Positions 1 through 11,438 are shown, counted from the first letter of the stretch. The stretch is DNA of 64,000 bases from Clostridium sp. NkU-1 (GCA_001312405.1 BBDR01000016.1:1-64000), one strand, 5' to 3'. The notes: generated by a model not told the origin, from the letters alone. A program made the numbers and translations.

Positions 1-47
1 TTCGTGATACTCAAGCGAAGACTATGAGGAGAACGAAATGCAAGTCC

Positions 48-119
48 GGCCCCATGGTCAAGCGGTTAAGACATCGCCCTTTCACGGCGGTAACACGAGT
101 TCGAATCTCGTTGGGGTCA
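48..119 (+). tRNA. tRNA-Glu (anticodon TTC)
   Basis: A complete 72-nt cloverleaf can be folded by eye. The seven-base acceptor stem pairs GGCCCCA with TGGGGTC and has one G-T pair. The anticodon loop CTTTCAC is closed by TCGCC/GGCGG and places TTC at 81-83. The T arm contains the invariant GTTCGAATC. CCA is not encoded, as expected for Firmicutes. It lies 31 nt upstream of the tRNA-Cys gene, so the two are probably co-transcribed. Confidence 0.95.
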
Positions 120-150
120 CTGATTTAGTGAGTTTAGTTTTACAATTTAT

Positions 151-221
151 GGCGACATAGCCAAGTGGTAAGGCGTGGGTCTGCAACACCCTGATCACCA
201 GTTCAAATCTGGTTGTCGCCT
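151..221 (+). tRNA. tRNA-Cys (anticodon GCA), integration site of the island
   Basis: A 71-nt tRNA with acceptor stem GGCGACA/TGTCGCC, discriminator T, and anticodon GCA at 183-185. The T arm is CCAGTTCAAATCTGG. From position 193 its 3' half and the flanking bases are repeated at 36495-36558, and a tyrosine recombinase gene follows immediately. This is the classic layout of an element integrated in a tRNA 3' end that leaves the tRNA intact. Confidence 0.95.
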
Positions 222-256
222 CTATGATAAAAGCCTCAGAAACCTGATAGAATAAG
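193..256 (+). repeat. Left attachment repeat (tRNA-Cys 3' half and flank)
   Basis: These 64 bp match 36495-36558 at 57 of 64 positions, counted by eye. The uninterrupted blocks are CCAGTTCAAATCT and GTTGTCGCCTCT, which cover the T arm and acceptor end of tRNA-Cys. Known biology of tRNA-targeting tyrosine recombinases makes this the tRNA-side junction of the integrated element. Confidence 0.8.
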
Positions 257-277
257 GGTTTCTGGGGTTTTTGCTTT
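229..277 (+). terminator. Terminator of the tRNA-Glu/tRNA-Cys transcript
   Basis: An inverted repeat (AGCCTCAGAAACC with GGTTTCTGGGGTT, allowing wobble pairs) has a 12-nt loop and is followed by a T run. In the right-hand att copy only the 5' arm is present. Confidence 0.7.
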
Positions 278-333
278 GTGTATTTGGTGTTTGCGCTTGT
301 TTGCGTGGACATTTTTCTTGCTTTTGAGGGCTT

Positions 334-1411
334 TTAATCCAGGATTGCCCTCATTTTTGATGCTGTTTCTTCCTGGGAAGTGATGTTGCGGAGGTAGTGG
401 TGGGTCATGTTGAGGCTGGTATGGCCCAGGAGCTTCTGGAGCTCGGTGTCTTCCATTCCATTCTTGTACATGATGGAGGCAGTGGAGAAGCGGAGTTTGT
501 GGGAGGAGCGATATTCTATGCCTAATTCCTCACAGCATTTCTTTAAGCGGCGGTTAAAGGTTACGGTTGCCAGAGGCTGGCCGTTGCGGATGAAGATGTA
601 TTCGCTATCTGGATTGAGAGTTTGGATTTGTGCCAGTATTTCTTCCGCTTTCGGTGTCAATGGCATGTAACGCTTCCCTTCGCTAGCGTGGCCCTTTATA
701 TCTTCAATGATCTCATTTTTATCATTTACAAAGCGTTGAATGTGTAGTAAATTACCGAAAATATCATCCCATCTTAATCCCTTTAATTCACCTATCCGTA
801 GAATTAGGTAGAAGTCTAGCTTTATTGCCAATGAGTAAAAATCAACTCCCAAGTAATTTATAATTTGCAGGCGTTCATCTTCGGTATATGGAGTAATGCT
901 GGTATTTTCTGCCTTGTAGGTAAACTGTTTATAGTTTATATCCCGAAGACAATTTCGTTCTATGATATCATTTTCTACTGCAAGGTATAGAATTCCGTTC
1001 ATAATGCTTTTTAGATCATTGAAGCGTTTTCTTGTCATTTGTCGGCCTTTTGTTATGTTCCTGAAATAGACAATCAGATCCTTTGCTGTCAGGTCCTTTA
1101 AGGGAATTAACACGATATCCTGATCCTTTAATAAAGAATTCCACATAAACCGATTTTCTTTAAGTGTCTTTTTGCTTACGCTTGTCTCTTTTTCTCTCCA
1201 TTCCATCCAAGTTTCAAAATACGTTTCCAAGGTGGCAGCATTATCTCCAAAGAAATGATTATAAAGCTTATCAATTAATCCTTCGTAAGTACTACTGCTT
1301 ATAGGCTTTCTTTTGATGATAAAATACTTTCGCCCGTCATCCGGACGGTTTTTGATTTTTGATAAATAACAAACTTTTTTTTAATTGCATTTCTTTTGAT
1401 TTAATATTCAT
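334..1411 (-). CDS. Tyrosine recombinase / integrase (tRNA-proximal copy, N-terminally short)
   Basis: Site-specific recombinase of the phage integrase family. An SAM-like core-binding domain (about residues 60-150) is followed by the catalytic domain with Arg in LRIGELKGL, H-x-x-R in HKLRFS, His in LGHTSLNMT and the nucleophile Tyr in HHYLR near the C terminus. It closely resembles the integrase at 6949-8202. A T8 run at 1375-1382 breaks the frame, and removing one base extends the protein to ATG 1411 (about 358 aa). Compared with the second integrase about 65 N-terminal residues are missing, and no good ribosome-binding site precedes ATG 1411, so this copy may be a decayed or recombined duplicate. 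Its position next to tRNA-Cys fits an integrase that targets that site. Confidence 0.85.
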
Positions 1412-1906
1412 AAGGTAATTACGTGCCGGTAGTTGTATCTTAGCATCGCATTTGTATATGTGCAATCTATTTTTATATTCAGGTATATGGAAAAAGAATA
1501 CAAATAATATTGCTAGATAGACTATAAAGATATATAATAAATGAATAAATTGTATTATAACTGTATTTTATGTAAAATTAGGTCTTTTTTATTAATCAAA
1601 AAAACGAAAATAGACTAAAATAAGTTGAATGTAAATAGTTGTTATTCAATATTGTGTTATATATTTTTTAGGTTTAATACTTTTAAACATGAAGATATTT
1701 TTAGCATTAATTTTATCTGGTTAGCTTGTAAAACTCAATATGAGTGGTCAGGTGCAAGTAATCCGCCGCATTTAATTGATACTGTAAAAAATGGAAATTA
1801 TGAATATTTAACATTTCTTACGACTTATATAATTCCACTTGTTTTACAGAGGAATTATATACTAGGTAAAGTGATATTCAATAATGTATAAAAAATCTGA
1901 AAGGAT
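1412..1906. other. AT-rich intergenic region, no supported gene
   Basis: About 500 bp of very AT-rich sequence lies between the minus-strand integrase and the plus-strand helicase gene. An open stretch at 1625-1891 has no ribosome-binding site, no recognisable motif and extreme AT content, so I do not call it a gene. The region presumably holds the promoter for the downstream gene. I see no convincing repeat or RNA structure. Confidence 0.5.
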
Positions 1907-4900
1907 ATGTTAATATACATGGATAAACTACAAATAAGTTACTTCGAAGCATTAACTGCCGATGCAATGGAATCAGCAAAAGCTCTCGATTCATTTCGTT
2001 TGAGAGGTGTTAAAAATAGTGTAGTTGAAAAGTATTCGGATCAAGCTCACTTTATATATGAGCTTCTCCAAAATGCTGACGATGCGAAAGCTACATCAGC
2101 GCGCTTTGAATTATATACGGACAGGCTTGTGTTCTCACATAACGGTACACGTCGGTTTTCTGTTTCTAATCCTGCTACAGAAGCGGAAGACCTTAAAAAT
2201 GGAAAACTGGGTGATATAAATGCCATCACCGCAGTTGGGGGATCTAATAAAACTGATGAAGCTACTATAGGGAAATTCGGAGTAGGATTTAAGGCAGTAT
2301 TTCAATATACAGCTACCCCTCACATCTACGACCCAAACGTATTTTTTTAAAATTGAAAGGTTTATTGTTCCCGTTCGTATTGATGAGGATTATCCAGGTA
2401 GGCGAGAGAATGAAACACTGTTTGTATTCCCGTTTGATCATGATAAGCGCAGTCCTAAAGAAGCCTATGATGATATCTCCGAAAAACTGCGTTCATTAGA
2501 TTATCCATTGTTATTTTTGTCTAACCTAAAAAAATATTGAGTTTGAGGTATCGGGTATTCTTGGACTATATGGAAAGACGGTTGAAGAGGAGCATTATCA
2601 TAATGGAACGAAAGTGGAGTTTATTAGGCTTACTCAAAACGATGGTGAAGACCGTGAAAACCTGTACGATAATATGTTATGGCTCTTTTCCCGCAATGAC
2701 GGTAAAGACCATACATACTCAGTCGGATACTTTGTAGATCCCGAAGGGCATCTAATTTCCAAGATGCACAGCGCATTTTGTTTTTTCCCTACTAAAGAAA
2801 TTACTGGGCTAAATTTCATAATCCATGCACCGTTTCTACTCACTGACAGCCGTGAGGGGATTCTAGCTGGTAAGCAGCACAACCTCGATATGATTTCACT
2901 ATTGTCGGAGTTGGCAGCTGATAGCCTCGTTTATTTAAGAGATATTGGTCAGTCCAAAACTGTGCCACTTATTGATGACAATATTTATGATATTGTGCCT
3001 TACGATGATAACAATTTTGGAGATGTAACAAGTAAAAAAAGTTATTTCTTTCAAACCGTTCTACACTGCTATAAAAGGGATTTTTGAAAACGAAGCTATT
3101 ATTCCAGCAAATGGTAGCTATGTCACATCAAAAAATGCATACTGGGCTTTTGTACCCCAAATTGCAGATTTGTTTTCAAACGAGCAACTTGCGGTTTTAA
3201 CCCAAAATAAAAACGCTCATTGGGTATTTACGTCATTTGGACGACAAGATACACTTCGAAAAAAATAAAGCTCTTACTGATTACATAGACTCGATAACAG
3301 CTGTCTGGCTTGATGATAATGATATTTTAAAAGGTTGGTGGATTGAAGGTGGAACCTCAAATGAGGGGGTAACGGGCTCATTTATAGAAATCCAAACCAT
3401 AGAATGGCTACATAGGTTCTACAAATGGATAGCGGATACCAAAAGAAGAACTGAGTTAATACTGACAAAGCCAATATTTCTCAATCAAAAAAGAAAAGCA
3501 GCAGCAGCTTTCGATATAAAGAAACAAGCCATTCTATTTTTACCTATTGAAGGTGGTAGCGAATATGATACTATTAATGATGCCTTATTAGAAAATGATG
3601 ATACAGTAGATTTTTTTAAAGCAAATTGGCGTCAGAGAGCCATCTCTTCGTGATGAGATATACAATATCATTCTTAAACAGTACAAAGATGGTGTTTCTA
3701 TTGACACTTTTCCACACTTCAAGAAGTTCTTTAAATACTATCAGACCTGTTCACAGGCTGAAGCGAAGTCGTTTCTTACACTTATAAAGGAACATAAATT
3801 TGTTGTTTACTCTTCGAAAAAAAGAAGGTACTCGGTATAGGGGAAAACCTGACGACCTCTACTTTCCCTTTGAACCGTTGATTAAATGGTTTGAAACTAA
3901 ACCGGAAACCAAATTTGTAAGATATAATGAATACCTCGAATTAGTGGGTAAAGATAAGGAAGATGAGTTGGTAATCTTTCTGACCGATCTCGGAGTAAAA
4001 GATGTACCACGGATTTTATCGCGTCAATTAAGCAATCAGGAGGCTATGGAAATTCAAAATTCTTGGCCTTATTCGAGCCGTAGTCAAACATGGACTGAAA
4101 AAGAAATTGATGGCTGTGCAGAAGTAATTAATTCAATCGTTGAAAAACATGATTTTGACCTTTCTGTGCTACTATGGTGCCAGTTGCTTAAGTTTATTGA
4201 GATTGGATATATAAAAGACAACTGCTACTGGTCTCAGAATAATGTACTACTTGGACGCTATGAATATTTCTACTATAGTGCACAATCAGAAACATTTGAA
4301 TCAAAAGAAGCAAAATCTCTTCGTACACAGCCCTGGTTGATAAATGCAGATGGAAAGTTTGTCTCTTCAAAGAATTTGAGTGTACAGACATTAAACGAAA
4401 AGTATGATATTTCAAGCGATGAGGTCATTGAACTATTTCGAATTTTAGGTATAAAAGAAGAATTTAGGGAATCAATTGAAGAAGATGTTAATATAACCTC
4501 CCTAGGCGAACAGTTGGGGCTCTCAGAAGAGGAGCAGCGACTGGCTTTATTTGAGTTTGCCAATAAAAAGAAAATTCAAGAGTCTTATGGAGAGTTTGAA
4601 TCTAATGATGATGCAGAGGATGACTCAAATAGCAATGGATTTACCAATGTAGATGAAGAAAACATCAATATAAGACGTCCATCGATTAAGCGTGTAGGAA
4701 AAGAAATTACAAAACGAGCAACTTGTACGCCCAAAAACAATTTGTCTAATATAGATTATATCGCCGATGACGCATCTGCCGATGAGGATGATTATTCCAA
4801 GCCGACCGTTGATATCAGTAAGAGAATTGAGAAAGTAAAGAAACTGGCGGAACGCGAGATTCAGGAAATTGCATTGCTGGAGGATTTGAAGCAGCAGGCA

Positions 4901-6764
4901 CAAGAAGCGGATGTTTATTCGTATGGTTGGTTCAAAGCATTGCTTGAACTGGAAGCACTTAATAACGGAGAAAACAACGCAAACAGTCGCGAAATATCAA
5001 TATCGTTTGCTAAGGTTGAACGTGAGATTGGTACCTCAAGAACCCTTATTTTAAAGCACCCTAACCGTTACATTCCACAATCAATGGAAGACCTTGCTGA
5101 CATTCCGCTCGAATTGCATTTTATTAGCCAACCAACGGTCAAAGTGGCTATAGAGGTAGTAAGTGTTAAGTCGTATACGCTTCGGGTAAAACTTCGTACA
5201 AACGTGCAGATTGATGGTATTGATCTTTCGCAAGTCACGGAGGCTCGAATCGAAGCTCACAATCCCGTATTCTTAATTGAGGAATTACGAAAATCATTTA
5301 TCAAGCTGGGAGAAGAAAATGGGTACGAAGATCATTTCAATATGAAACAGAATCTTTGCGAAAACATTGAGTTTGTTTTTGGTCCACCCGGTACAGGTAA
5401 GACAACCCACGTTGCAAGAGATATTTTACTGCCAATGATGCATTCAGAGCAGGATTTAAAAGTTCTTGTTTTAACACCTACTAACAAATCAGCGGATGTT
5501 CTTGTGCGGCGGCTTATGGAGACAATGGGTTCAGATCAAAATTATATGAACTGGCTTATACGTTTTGGAGCAACAAATGACAATGCCATAGAGCAGAGTG
5601 GTGTTTTTCGCGATAAGACCTTTGACATCCGCACCTTTACAAGAAACGTAACAGTTACTACTATTGCCCGTTTTCCGTATGATTACTTTCTGCCAGAAGA
5701 AGGCACTCGGCTTCATCTGAGTGCGTTAAAGTGGGATTATATTATCATTGACGAAGCCTCAATGATACCACTTGCTAACATTATATATCCCATTTATAAG
5801 AAAACACCTAAGAAATTTTTTTATTGCGGGGGACCCGTTCCAAATAGAGCCAATTACGACTGTTGATACTTGGAAAAATGAAAATATCTATACAATGGTT
5901 GAACTTAATTCGTTTACTAAACCAACAACTGTGCCGCATAATTACCATGTCCAGCTTTTAACTACCCAGTATCGGAGCATTCCTGAAGTCGGCGAAGTAT
6001 TTAGTCAGTTTGCATATGGTGGCGTTTTAAAACACTATCGCACTGCTAATAGCCAGAGGACGTTGCCCATTGGTAATTTCATAGATCTTAAACCTGTGAA
6101 TATTATAAAATTCCCTGTTAGTAATTTTGAGAGTATCTATAGACCTAAGCGGCTTCAGAGCAAAACGCCGTATCAAGTATATTCTGCTTTGTTCGTATTT
6201 GAATTTGTGAAATACCTTGCCTCACTCTTAGTTATGGATAAGGGAAATGATGAATTTCGTATTGGGTTAATTGCTCCATACCGAGCTCAAGCTGACCTAG
6301 TTGACAAACTAATGACATCGGCTATATTACCCTCAAATGTTGATGTTCAAGTTGGAACTATTCATGGTTTCCAAGGCGATGAGTGTGATATCGTTATTGC
6401 TTTGTTTAATCCTCCACCTAAAATCTCCACCCATAAAGATATGTTCCTAAACAAGCTAAATATTATAAATGTGTCGATAAGCCGTGCAAGGGACTGTTTA
6501 ATAATCTTAATGCCTGATGACGAAACTGAAAATGTTGATAATCTTTCACTTATTAAAAAGGTTGAGGGGCTTTGCAAGGAACAGCCAGTATGGTGTGAAC
6601 AATTATCTCCTCTGATTGAAGAGAAAATGTTTGGTAGTAAAACGTATCTTGAGGATAATTCATTTTCAACCAGCCATCAATTAGTAAATGTATATGGTAA
6701 GCCCGAAAGACGATATGAAGTTCGTTGTGAGGATAATGCAGTGGATGTACAAATCCATGAATAA
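1907..6764 (+). CDS. Giant GHKL (sacsin/Hsp90-type) ATPase fused to SF1 helicase
   Basis: Joined over seven frame breaks (T7 2342-2348, A7 2528-2534, A7 3034-3040, TTT near 3235, T7 3611-3617, A7 3817-3823, T7 5816-5822), each explained by one extra base, this is one protein of about 1,617 aa. The N terminus has a GHKL ATPase fold with the N-box ELLQNADDA (about residue 52) and GKFGVGFKAVF (about 122), as in sacsin-type proteins. The C-terminal third is a superfamily 1 helicase: Walker A GPPGTGKTT (about 1158), IIIDEASM (about 1278), TTQYRSIPE, GTIHGFQGDECDIV and VSISRARD. The middle is unassigned, with an acidic, charged stretch near 4600-4800. Start ATG 1907 or 1919 is uncertain. It stands alone between two integrases. 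A defence role is inferred from context and architecture only. Confidence 0.8.
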
Positions 6765-6935
6765 TTTTTATTATTACGGTATTGAAAAAAAATTACCACC
6801 CGTACAATAGGTTTCTTGTTAAAAAAAATATGACACTTAAGTACTTAACAGCACTTTAAGGTAATGGCTTGTTAATGACAGTAAGGAATTAATGATTCAC
6901 TCACCTATATTTAACAGTCTAGAGGGAATAATTCA

Positions 6936-6975
6936 AAAATGAGGACAATTATCCAAGGATTGCCCTCATTTTTGA
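6936..6975 (-). terminator. Hairpin overlapping the integrase stop codon
   Basis: A 15-bp inverted repeat (AAAAATGAGG-A-CAAT against ATTG-C-CCTCATTTTT) encloses a 9-nt loop and includes the last codons and stop of the integrase at 6949-8202. On the minus strand it ends in TTTTT, as an intrinsic terminator. The first integrase ends in a related GAGGGC/GCCCTC hairpin. Confidence 0.65.
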
Positions 6976-8202
6976 AGCAGTTTCTTCTTGTGGGGTGATG
7001 CTTCTAAGATAGTGGTGGGTCATATTGAGGCTGGAATGACCTAAGAGTTTTTGCAGTTCAGTATCTTCTACACCATTTTTGTACATGATAGATGCGGTGG
7101 AGAAGCGTAGCTTGTGAGAGGAGCGGTATTCAATACCTAACTCTTCACAGCATTTCTTCAGGCGTCGGTTAAAAGTTACGGTCGCCAGTGGCTGTTTATT
7201 ACGAATAAAAATATATTCGCTATCCGGGTTTTGAAGACGAACTTGCTCTAATATTTTCTTGGCATTTGGAGTCAATGGCATATGACGTTTTCCCTGACTT
7301 GCATGCCCCTTTATGTCTTCGACAACTTTATTCTGGTTATCGATAAAACGGTGTATATAGATGGTATCATCTTTAATATCTTCCCACTTTAACCCTTTAA
7401 GTTCTCCGATCCGTAATACTAGATGGAAATCAAGCTTTATGGCAAGAGAATAAAAATCATCATCGTCTAAGTGATTAATGATAAGCAGACGTTCTTCCTC
7501 CGTGAACGGTTTTATGACTACATTCTCGGATTTATATGTAAACTGTCTGTAGTTAATATCCCGTAGGCAGTTGTGTTCAATGATACCTCTTTCAACGCAG
7601 AGGTACAGCATGGAATTCATTATACTTTTTAAATCATTGAAACGTTTTCTGGTTAGCTGTCGATCCTTTGTAATTCGGCGGAAGAAAGCTATGTAGTCTT
7701 GAACCTTTAAGTCTTTTAAAGGAACTTTAGCAATATCATCCTCCTTAAGAAGAGCATTCCAGAGAAAATAGTTTTCTTTGATGGTTTTCTTTGAAACGCT
7801 TGCCTCTTCATCACGCCATTTTTGCCAGTCAGGAAAAAAAGGTCTCAAGGGTGGAGTGCTTTAGTCCAAAAAAAGTGTTCGTAAAGCTTATCAATTAAAC
7901 TAACATAGCAGATGCTGGTGATTGGTTTACGTTTGATGATGAGGTAGATCCTACCATCATCAGAGCGTACTTTGATTTTGGATAAGTTACATGCATCTGC
8001 GACTTTTTCTTCCCTCTCTGAAAAATCCACTATAATTTTAGCACGTGCGGTTGTTGACAATTTTTTTATCTTGTTCACAAAGTTGCAGTAACTGGTTAAT
8101 AGCGATATCGCCCGCATTAGTAAGAGGCTCTGACGGATTGGCCGTCAGGCTTCTTGCAATTGCTTCATTTTGTTCTTTAAAAGGACTTGTTTTTCTGGAC
8201 AC
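6949..8202 (-). CDS. Tyrosine recombinase / integrase (full-length copy)
   Basis: Three single-base run errors (A7 7834-7840, A7 7868-7874, T7 8061-8067) split it. Joined, it is about 416 aa starting at GTG 8202, with an AAGGAGG ribosome-binding site about 10 nt upstream on the minus strand. An N-terminal segment of about 110 residues precedes the SAM-like core-binding domain and the catalytic domain, which keeps Arg (LRIGELKGL), H-x-x-R (HKLRFS), His (LGHSSLNMT) and Tyr (HHYLR). The catalytic half is very similar to the integrase at 334-1411. It is the more likely functional recombinase for the island, though it lies 7 kb inside the left junction, which is unusual. Confidence 0.88.
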
Positions 8203-8320
8203 TCCGTCATCACCTCCTTGTCTTTGCTCTTGTTTAGCTTCTTTATGTATAAGGTCAGTGTTATAATATATTTCTGAAGATTAAAACAATATCAAATGTA
8301 GAACCTTTTAAAAATATAGA

Positions 8321-9442
8321 TTAAAGGCTTTTGATTTTTACTTTCAGGGGTTGGTGGAAATGACTATTACCTAATTCATCGAAACATAAATCGGCTTTCA
8401 CGATTGCCTCGCCTTTTCTTAAAGATTTAAGTTGCTGCTCCCATTGCTTTAAGTTTAGTGCATTTTCTGCAAGTTCATATGCAATGGATCTAATCTCCTT
8501 ATCCGGAGGTCTAAAGAAGATCTTATTTCCAACCTGATCGATAGCGGTTTCAATGTCAGAAGAAAATTTTCCTTTTATAAATTGTGTCGCCAATATTAGA
8601 TTTATATTGAATTTTCTGCCCTCACAAAGGATCTTGTAAAGAGGTGAAGAGGCAGACAAATTTGCATTCTGGAATTCGTCAATCACAATAAATATTGGGT
8701 TTTCTTTAAGCCCTGTTTGCACTGCTAAAGACCAGATCGACCAAAGTAGGATATCTGTTAGCATCCTTTTAACACCAAAGGGAACTGACTGCATTTGAAC
8801 CAGCTTTATCGGCTTGTCATCACCTAAAAAAAGTACAGTCAGAGTACCCATTAAAATAATTTCCATCAAATAAAGGATTCATTTTATTAAGAATGGTTTG
8901 GGCCAGCTTGCCGTTTTCGTTTATCGACATAGCTTTAAGCATGTTTAAATTAGGTGTATCACCGGTTACTTTGCTATATCTAAGAACCTGCATGATACAG
9001 TTATAAAGATATCCGTCTTGAGATTTACCGTTTCGCAGAAAAGATGATAATGTATCAACCATACGTCCTGCTAAATCACAATCTTTTTCCCAAGTTTCTT
9101 CATCTAATTTGATGCGTTGAAACAAATCAACACTACACCGTCCTTGGCGGCATTAATATAATCCAGTGAATTGGATAGGTCAGAAAAAAAATGCTTTTCT
9201 CCCTGGCTTTTTGACAGACTGCCGGACAAATCTAATATTATTGCCCGGCCACCGTTAAGCCCTAACCCTTTCATAATGACTTGAATACAATATGACTTTC
9301 CAGAGCCAGATTGCCCGGGAATCAATATATGCCCATTGGTTTCGTGGTTAATTGGATCCCAAAATATCTTTTTGCCTGAACATGTTCCAAGTTCGATACA
9401 GGATATTTTGTTTGTGTTGTTTCTGTTTTCTGTGTTATTCAT
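8321..9442 (-). CDS. HerA/VirD4-like P-loop ATPase (DUF87-type)
   Basis: A hexameric DNA-translocase-type ATPase. Walker A is GQSGSGKSYC near residue 46, after LGTCSGKKIFWDP and GHILIPG, as in HerA/DUF87 proteins. Walker B is IFIVIDEFQNA, followed by ILATQFIKG and a C-terminal arginine-containing segment. Two run errors break it (a lost G near 9118-9130, T7 near 8836-8842); joined length is about 373 aa. The start ATG 9442 has AGAGGT upstream and overlaps the stop of the preceding gene (ATGAATAA), so the two are coupled. HerA ATPases act in DNA packaging, conjugation, repair and several defence systems; which applies here is unknown. Confidence 0.75.
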
Positions 9443-10775
9443 AATCTTTACCTCTCTGCACAATATCTAGCTCGCCAATAGTATTGAACTCTTCACGTTT
9501 AAAACGTAACATGCTTTTTCGTTTGCAAAGGCCTTTGATTGAGACATCAACACAAAAGTCTTTTGATTTATAGCGGTATAAAATTCCAACTTCCTCTAAA
9601 GCAGAAAGAATCATGATGGAATTTTCTCCGCCTCTTGCATGCTTTTTTAAAACGACATTTTTTGAAACTGTCTATACTCATATAAATGTAATCCTGGTCA
9701 TAATATAGAAGAAATCTTTCATTCTTGCAGGAGGCCGGATATTCATTGTCTCGGTTCCAAAACAAAAATGTGTGATTGTCGGCTAAATTCTTCATAGTTC
9801 CTATAAATTCTTCCATTATGAATTCCTGATGCGGAGTGCTGGTTTTGAGTAACTCAATAGCTTCATTACATATTGCTGAAAATGTACGGATAACTGCTTC
9901 GTCTACTTTCCGCCATCTGATGGAATCCTGCATTATCAATGCAATAGTGCGAAAAATAGCTATTAACTCTGCCGATTCGGTTCCTTGCGACTGTAGCGCA
10001 GCATATTGCTTATCTATCTCCACGCTGATTTGTTCCAGAATAAGGGGACCCCTTTCCTCGGCATAGCAGCGGATTAAATTTAAGAAGTTAGCCAATATGA
10101 ATGGCTTCTTCTTAACCTGCTCCCATATATCCCATTGGATATCTTCCTTTTCCAGTATAATGGGGATAAGATTTTCCATTCGACAGATATCAATGGCTTT
10201 ATTGGAGATTAGTAAAGGGAAGCATTTTTTTATTATGAATGCTCCATTTTGCGGCCATTTGAATGTTGGCTTTTCTCTGCTTTTCCCTATATTGATTCTG
10301 TAACAGTTCTTCTTCACAATCTACAATAAGCAACTCATCGCTTTGCTTTGTGGCTGCTTCCTCAAAGTCCTTTTCTGAAGTTGTAGTATTAACCAAAAGG
10401 TATGTACGATTAGCCCAGATGGAAATAAAGCTGTCTATGATATGCTTAATGTTAATTCCATTACCACAAAAGCAAACTGTCATATCCGGACACCAATCAT
10501 TCCTTAAAATAATACTTTTCATGAAACCTCCAATGCAGAACATAAGAAGAAGGGCACCATAGGAAGGATTTTTAAATACTTGAAGTAAATTAAAAACCTC
10601 ATTGATAACTGCATCAGGAGGAGTAAATTCCCCGTTATATCTAAGTAGACATTTGGCTGCTATCTCATTTGAATCTATTGGCCTCATATTATGTCCATCG
10701 ATATATTGAAGCATGTTTTTTTTCTAAGTACCAGCCTGCAGATCCTTTAGGCAGCAACAGATCATCAGGATTCAT
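9435..10775 (-). CDS. Uncharacterised protein, partner of HerA-like ATPase
   Basis: Joined across T8 10716-10723, T7 10225-10231 and a T6 run near 9655-9665 it encodes about 445 aa. Start ATG 10775 sits one base after the TGA of the upstream gene, and the 3' end overlaps the ATPase start, so this is the middle gene of a tightly coupled operon. I recognise no domain. The N-terminal third has a hydrophobic stretch around YGALLLMFCIGGFMK. The middle is helical and charged (LILEQISVEIDKQYAALQS). The C terminus (GGENSIMILSALEEVGILYRY) resembles a winged-helix-like end. Conserved coupling to the ATPase suggests a subunit of the same complex. Confidence 0.6.
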
Positions 10776-10776
10776 T

Positions 10777-11310
10777 TCATTTTTTTATTAATGATAGCAA
10801 GAGACGGGCAGCTCTTGATTTAGAGCAGCTTGCAACTATGCCAGCCTTAGGTATTTGTATCTTATTCACCAGAGTAGTGCTGGAGAGATCTTTTGCAGGT
10901 ATAACTAAATAGGTTCTTTCCTTGGTGTTCCTTGGAACGATAACAACCAAGGCTCCTAATTCTCCATTATCGGAGTAATAGCCCCATACCTTTTCGATTA
11001 TGGCATTCATAAATGGAACATAACTGGTTGCTTGCCCTTGACTATTTAGACTAACTAAATTAGTACAGCCCGAAATTTTGTTTGGAATCAGGTATTCAAC
11101 TCTGTCTCGAACCTTTTGGTTTTTTATTTCCTCAAGTGCTGCTCTTGTCTGAGCTAAGGCGATTAGCGCGTTTTGGTACTCTGTTTGAAGTACACTATAC
11201 GTTGGATCATATCCTTGATTTGCATAAGGAAACGTTTGGATTCCTGTGTATTGTGGGGACATAGCTACTTGCTGTTGCGGAAAAGCATAATTAGGATTAT
11301 AATTAGTCAT
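10777..11310 (-). CDS. Small Pro/Gln/Tyr-rich protein, first gene of HerA operon
   Basis: 177 aa, intact, with an AAAGGAG ribosome-binding site before ATG 11310. The first 45 residues are low-complexity, rich in Asn, Gln, Pro and Tyr. A short helical segment (EYQNALIALAQTRAALEEIK) follows, then a compact beta-rich domain of about 110 residues ending in basic LLLSLIKK. No family is recognised. It is followed with a one-base gap by the 445-aa gene and then the HerA-like ATPase. A role as an adaptor or DNA-contacting subunit is only a guess. Confidence 0.6.
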   Translation of the reverse strand: MTNYNPNYAFPQQQVAMSPQYTGIQTFPYANQGYDPTYSVLQTEYQNALIALAQTRAALEEIKNQKVRDRVEYLIPNKISGCTNLVSLNSQGQATSYVPFMNAIIEKVWGYYSDNGELGALVVIVPRNTKERTYLVIPAKDLSSTTLVNKIQIPKAGIVASCSKSRAARLLLSLIKK

Positions 11311-11438
11311 AAATATGGCTCCTTTCTTTACTGAAATGAGTTTATATCAGATCTTGATATATTTCCAGGAACTATAATCGTATACGAAAAAAAATCCGTT
11401 GAAATTTTTTTATTTATATTTACAAATGAGGAGGAGTT

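Noticed and set aside
1625..1891. Open frame of 88 codons upstream of the GHKL-helicase gene
   Set aside because: No ribosome-binding site, extreme AT content and no recognisable motif; chance open frame is likely in such DNA.
1907..6764. Programmed ribosomal frameshifting at A7/T7 runs
   Set aside because: The same +1-base pattern occurs in dozens of unrelated genes, including rpsR, without stimulatory structures, so assembly error is far simpler.
6765..6948. Third att copy between the two integrases
   Set aside because: Searched for CCAGTTCAAATCT and GTTGTCGCCTCT by eye; none found, so a clean tandem of two elements is not demonstrated.
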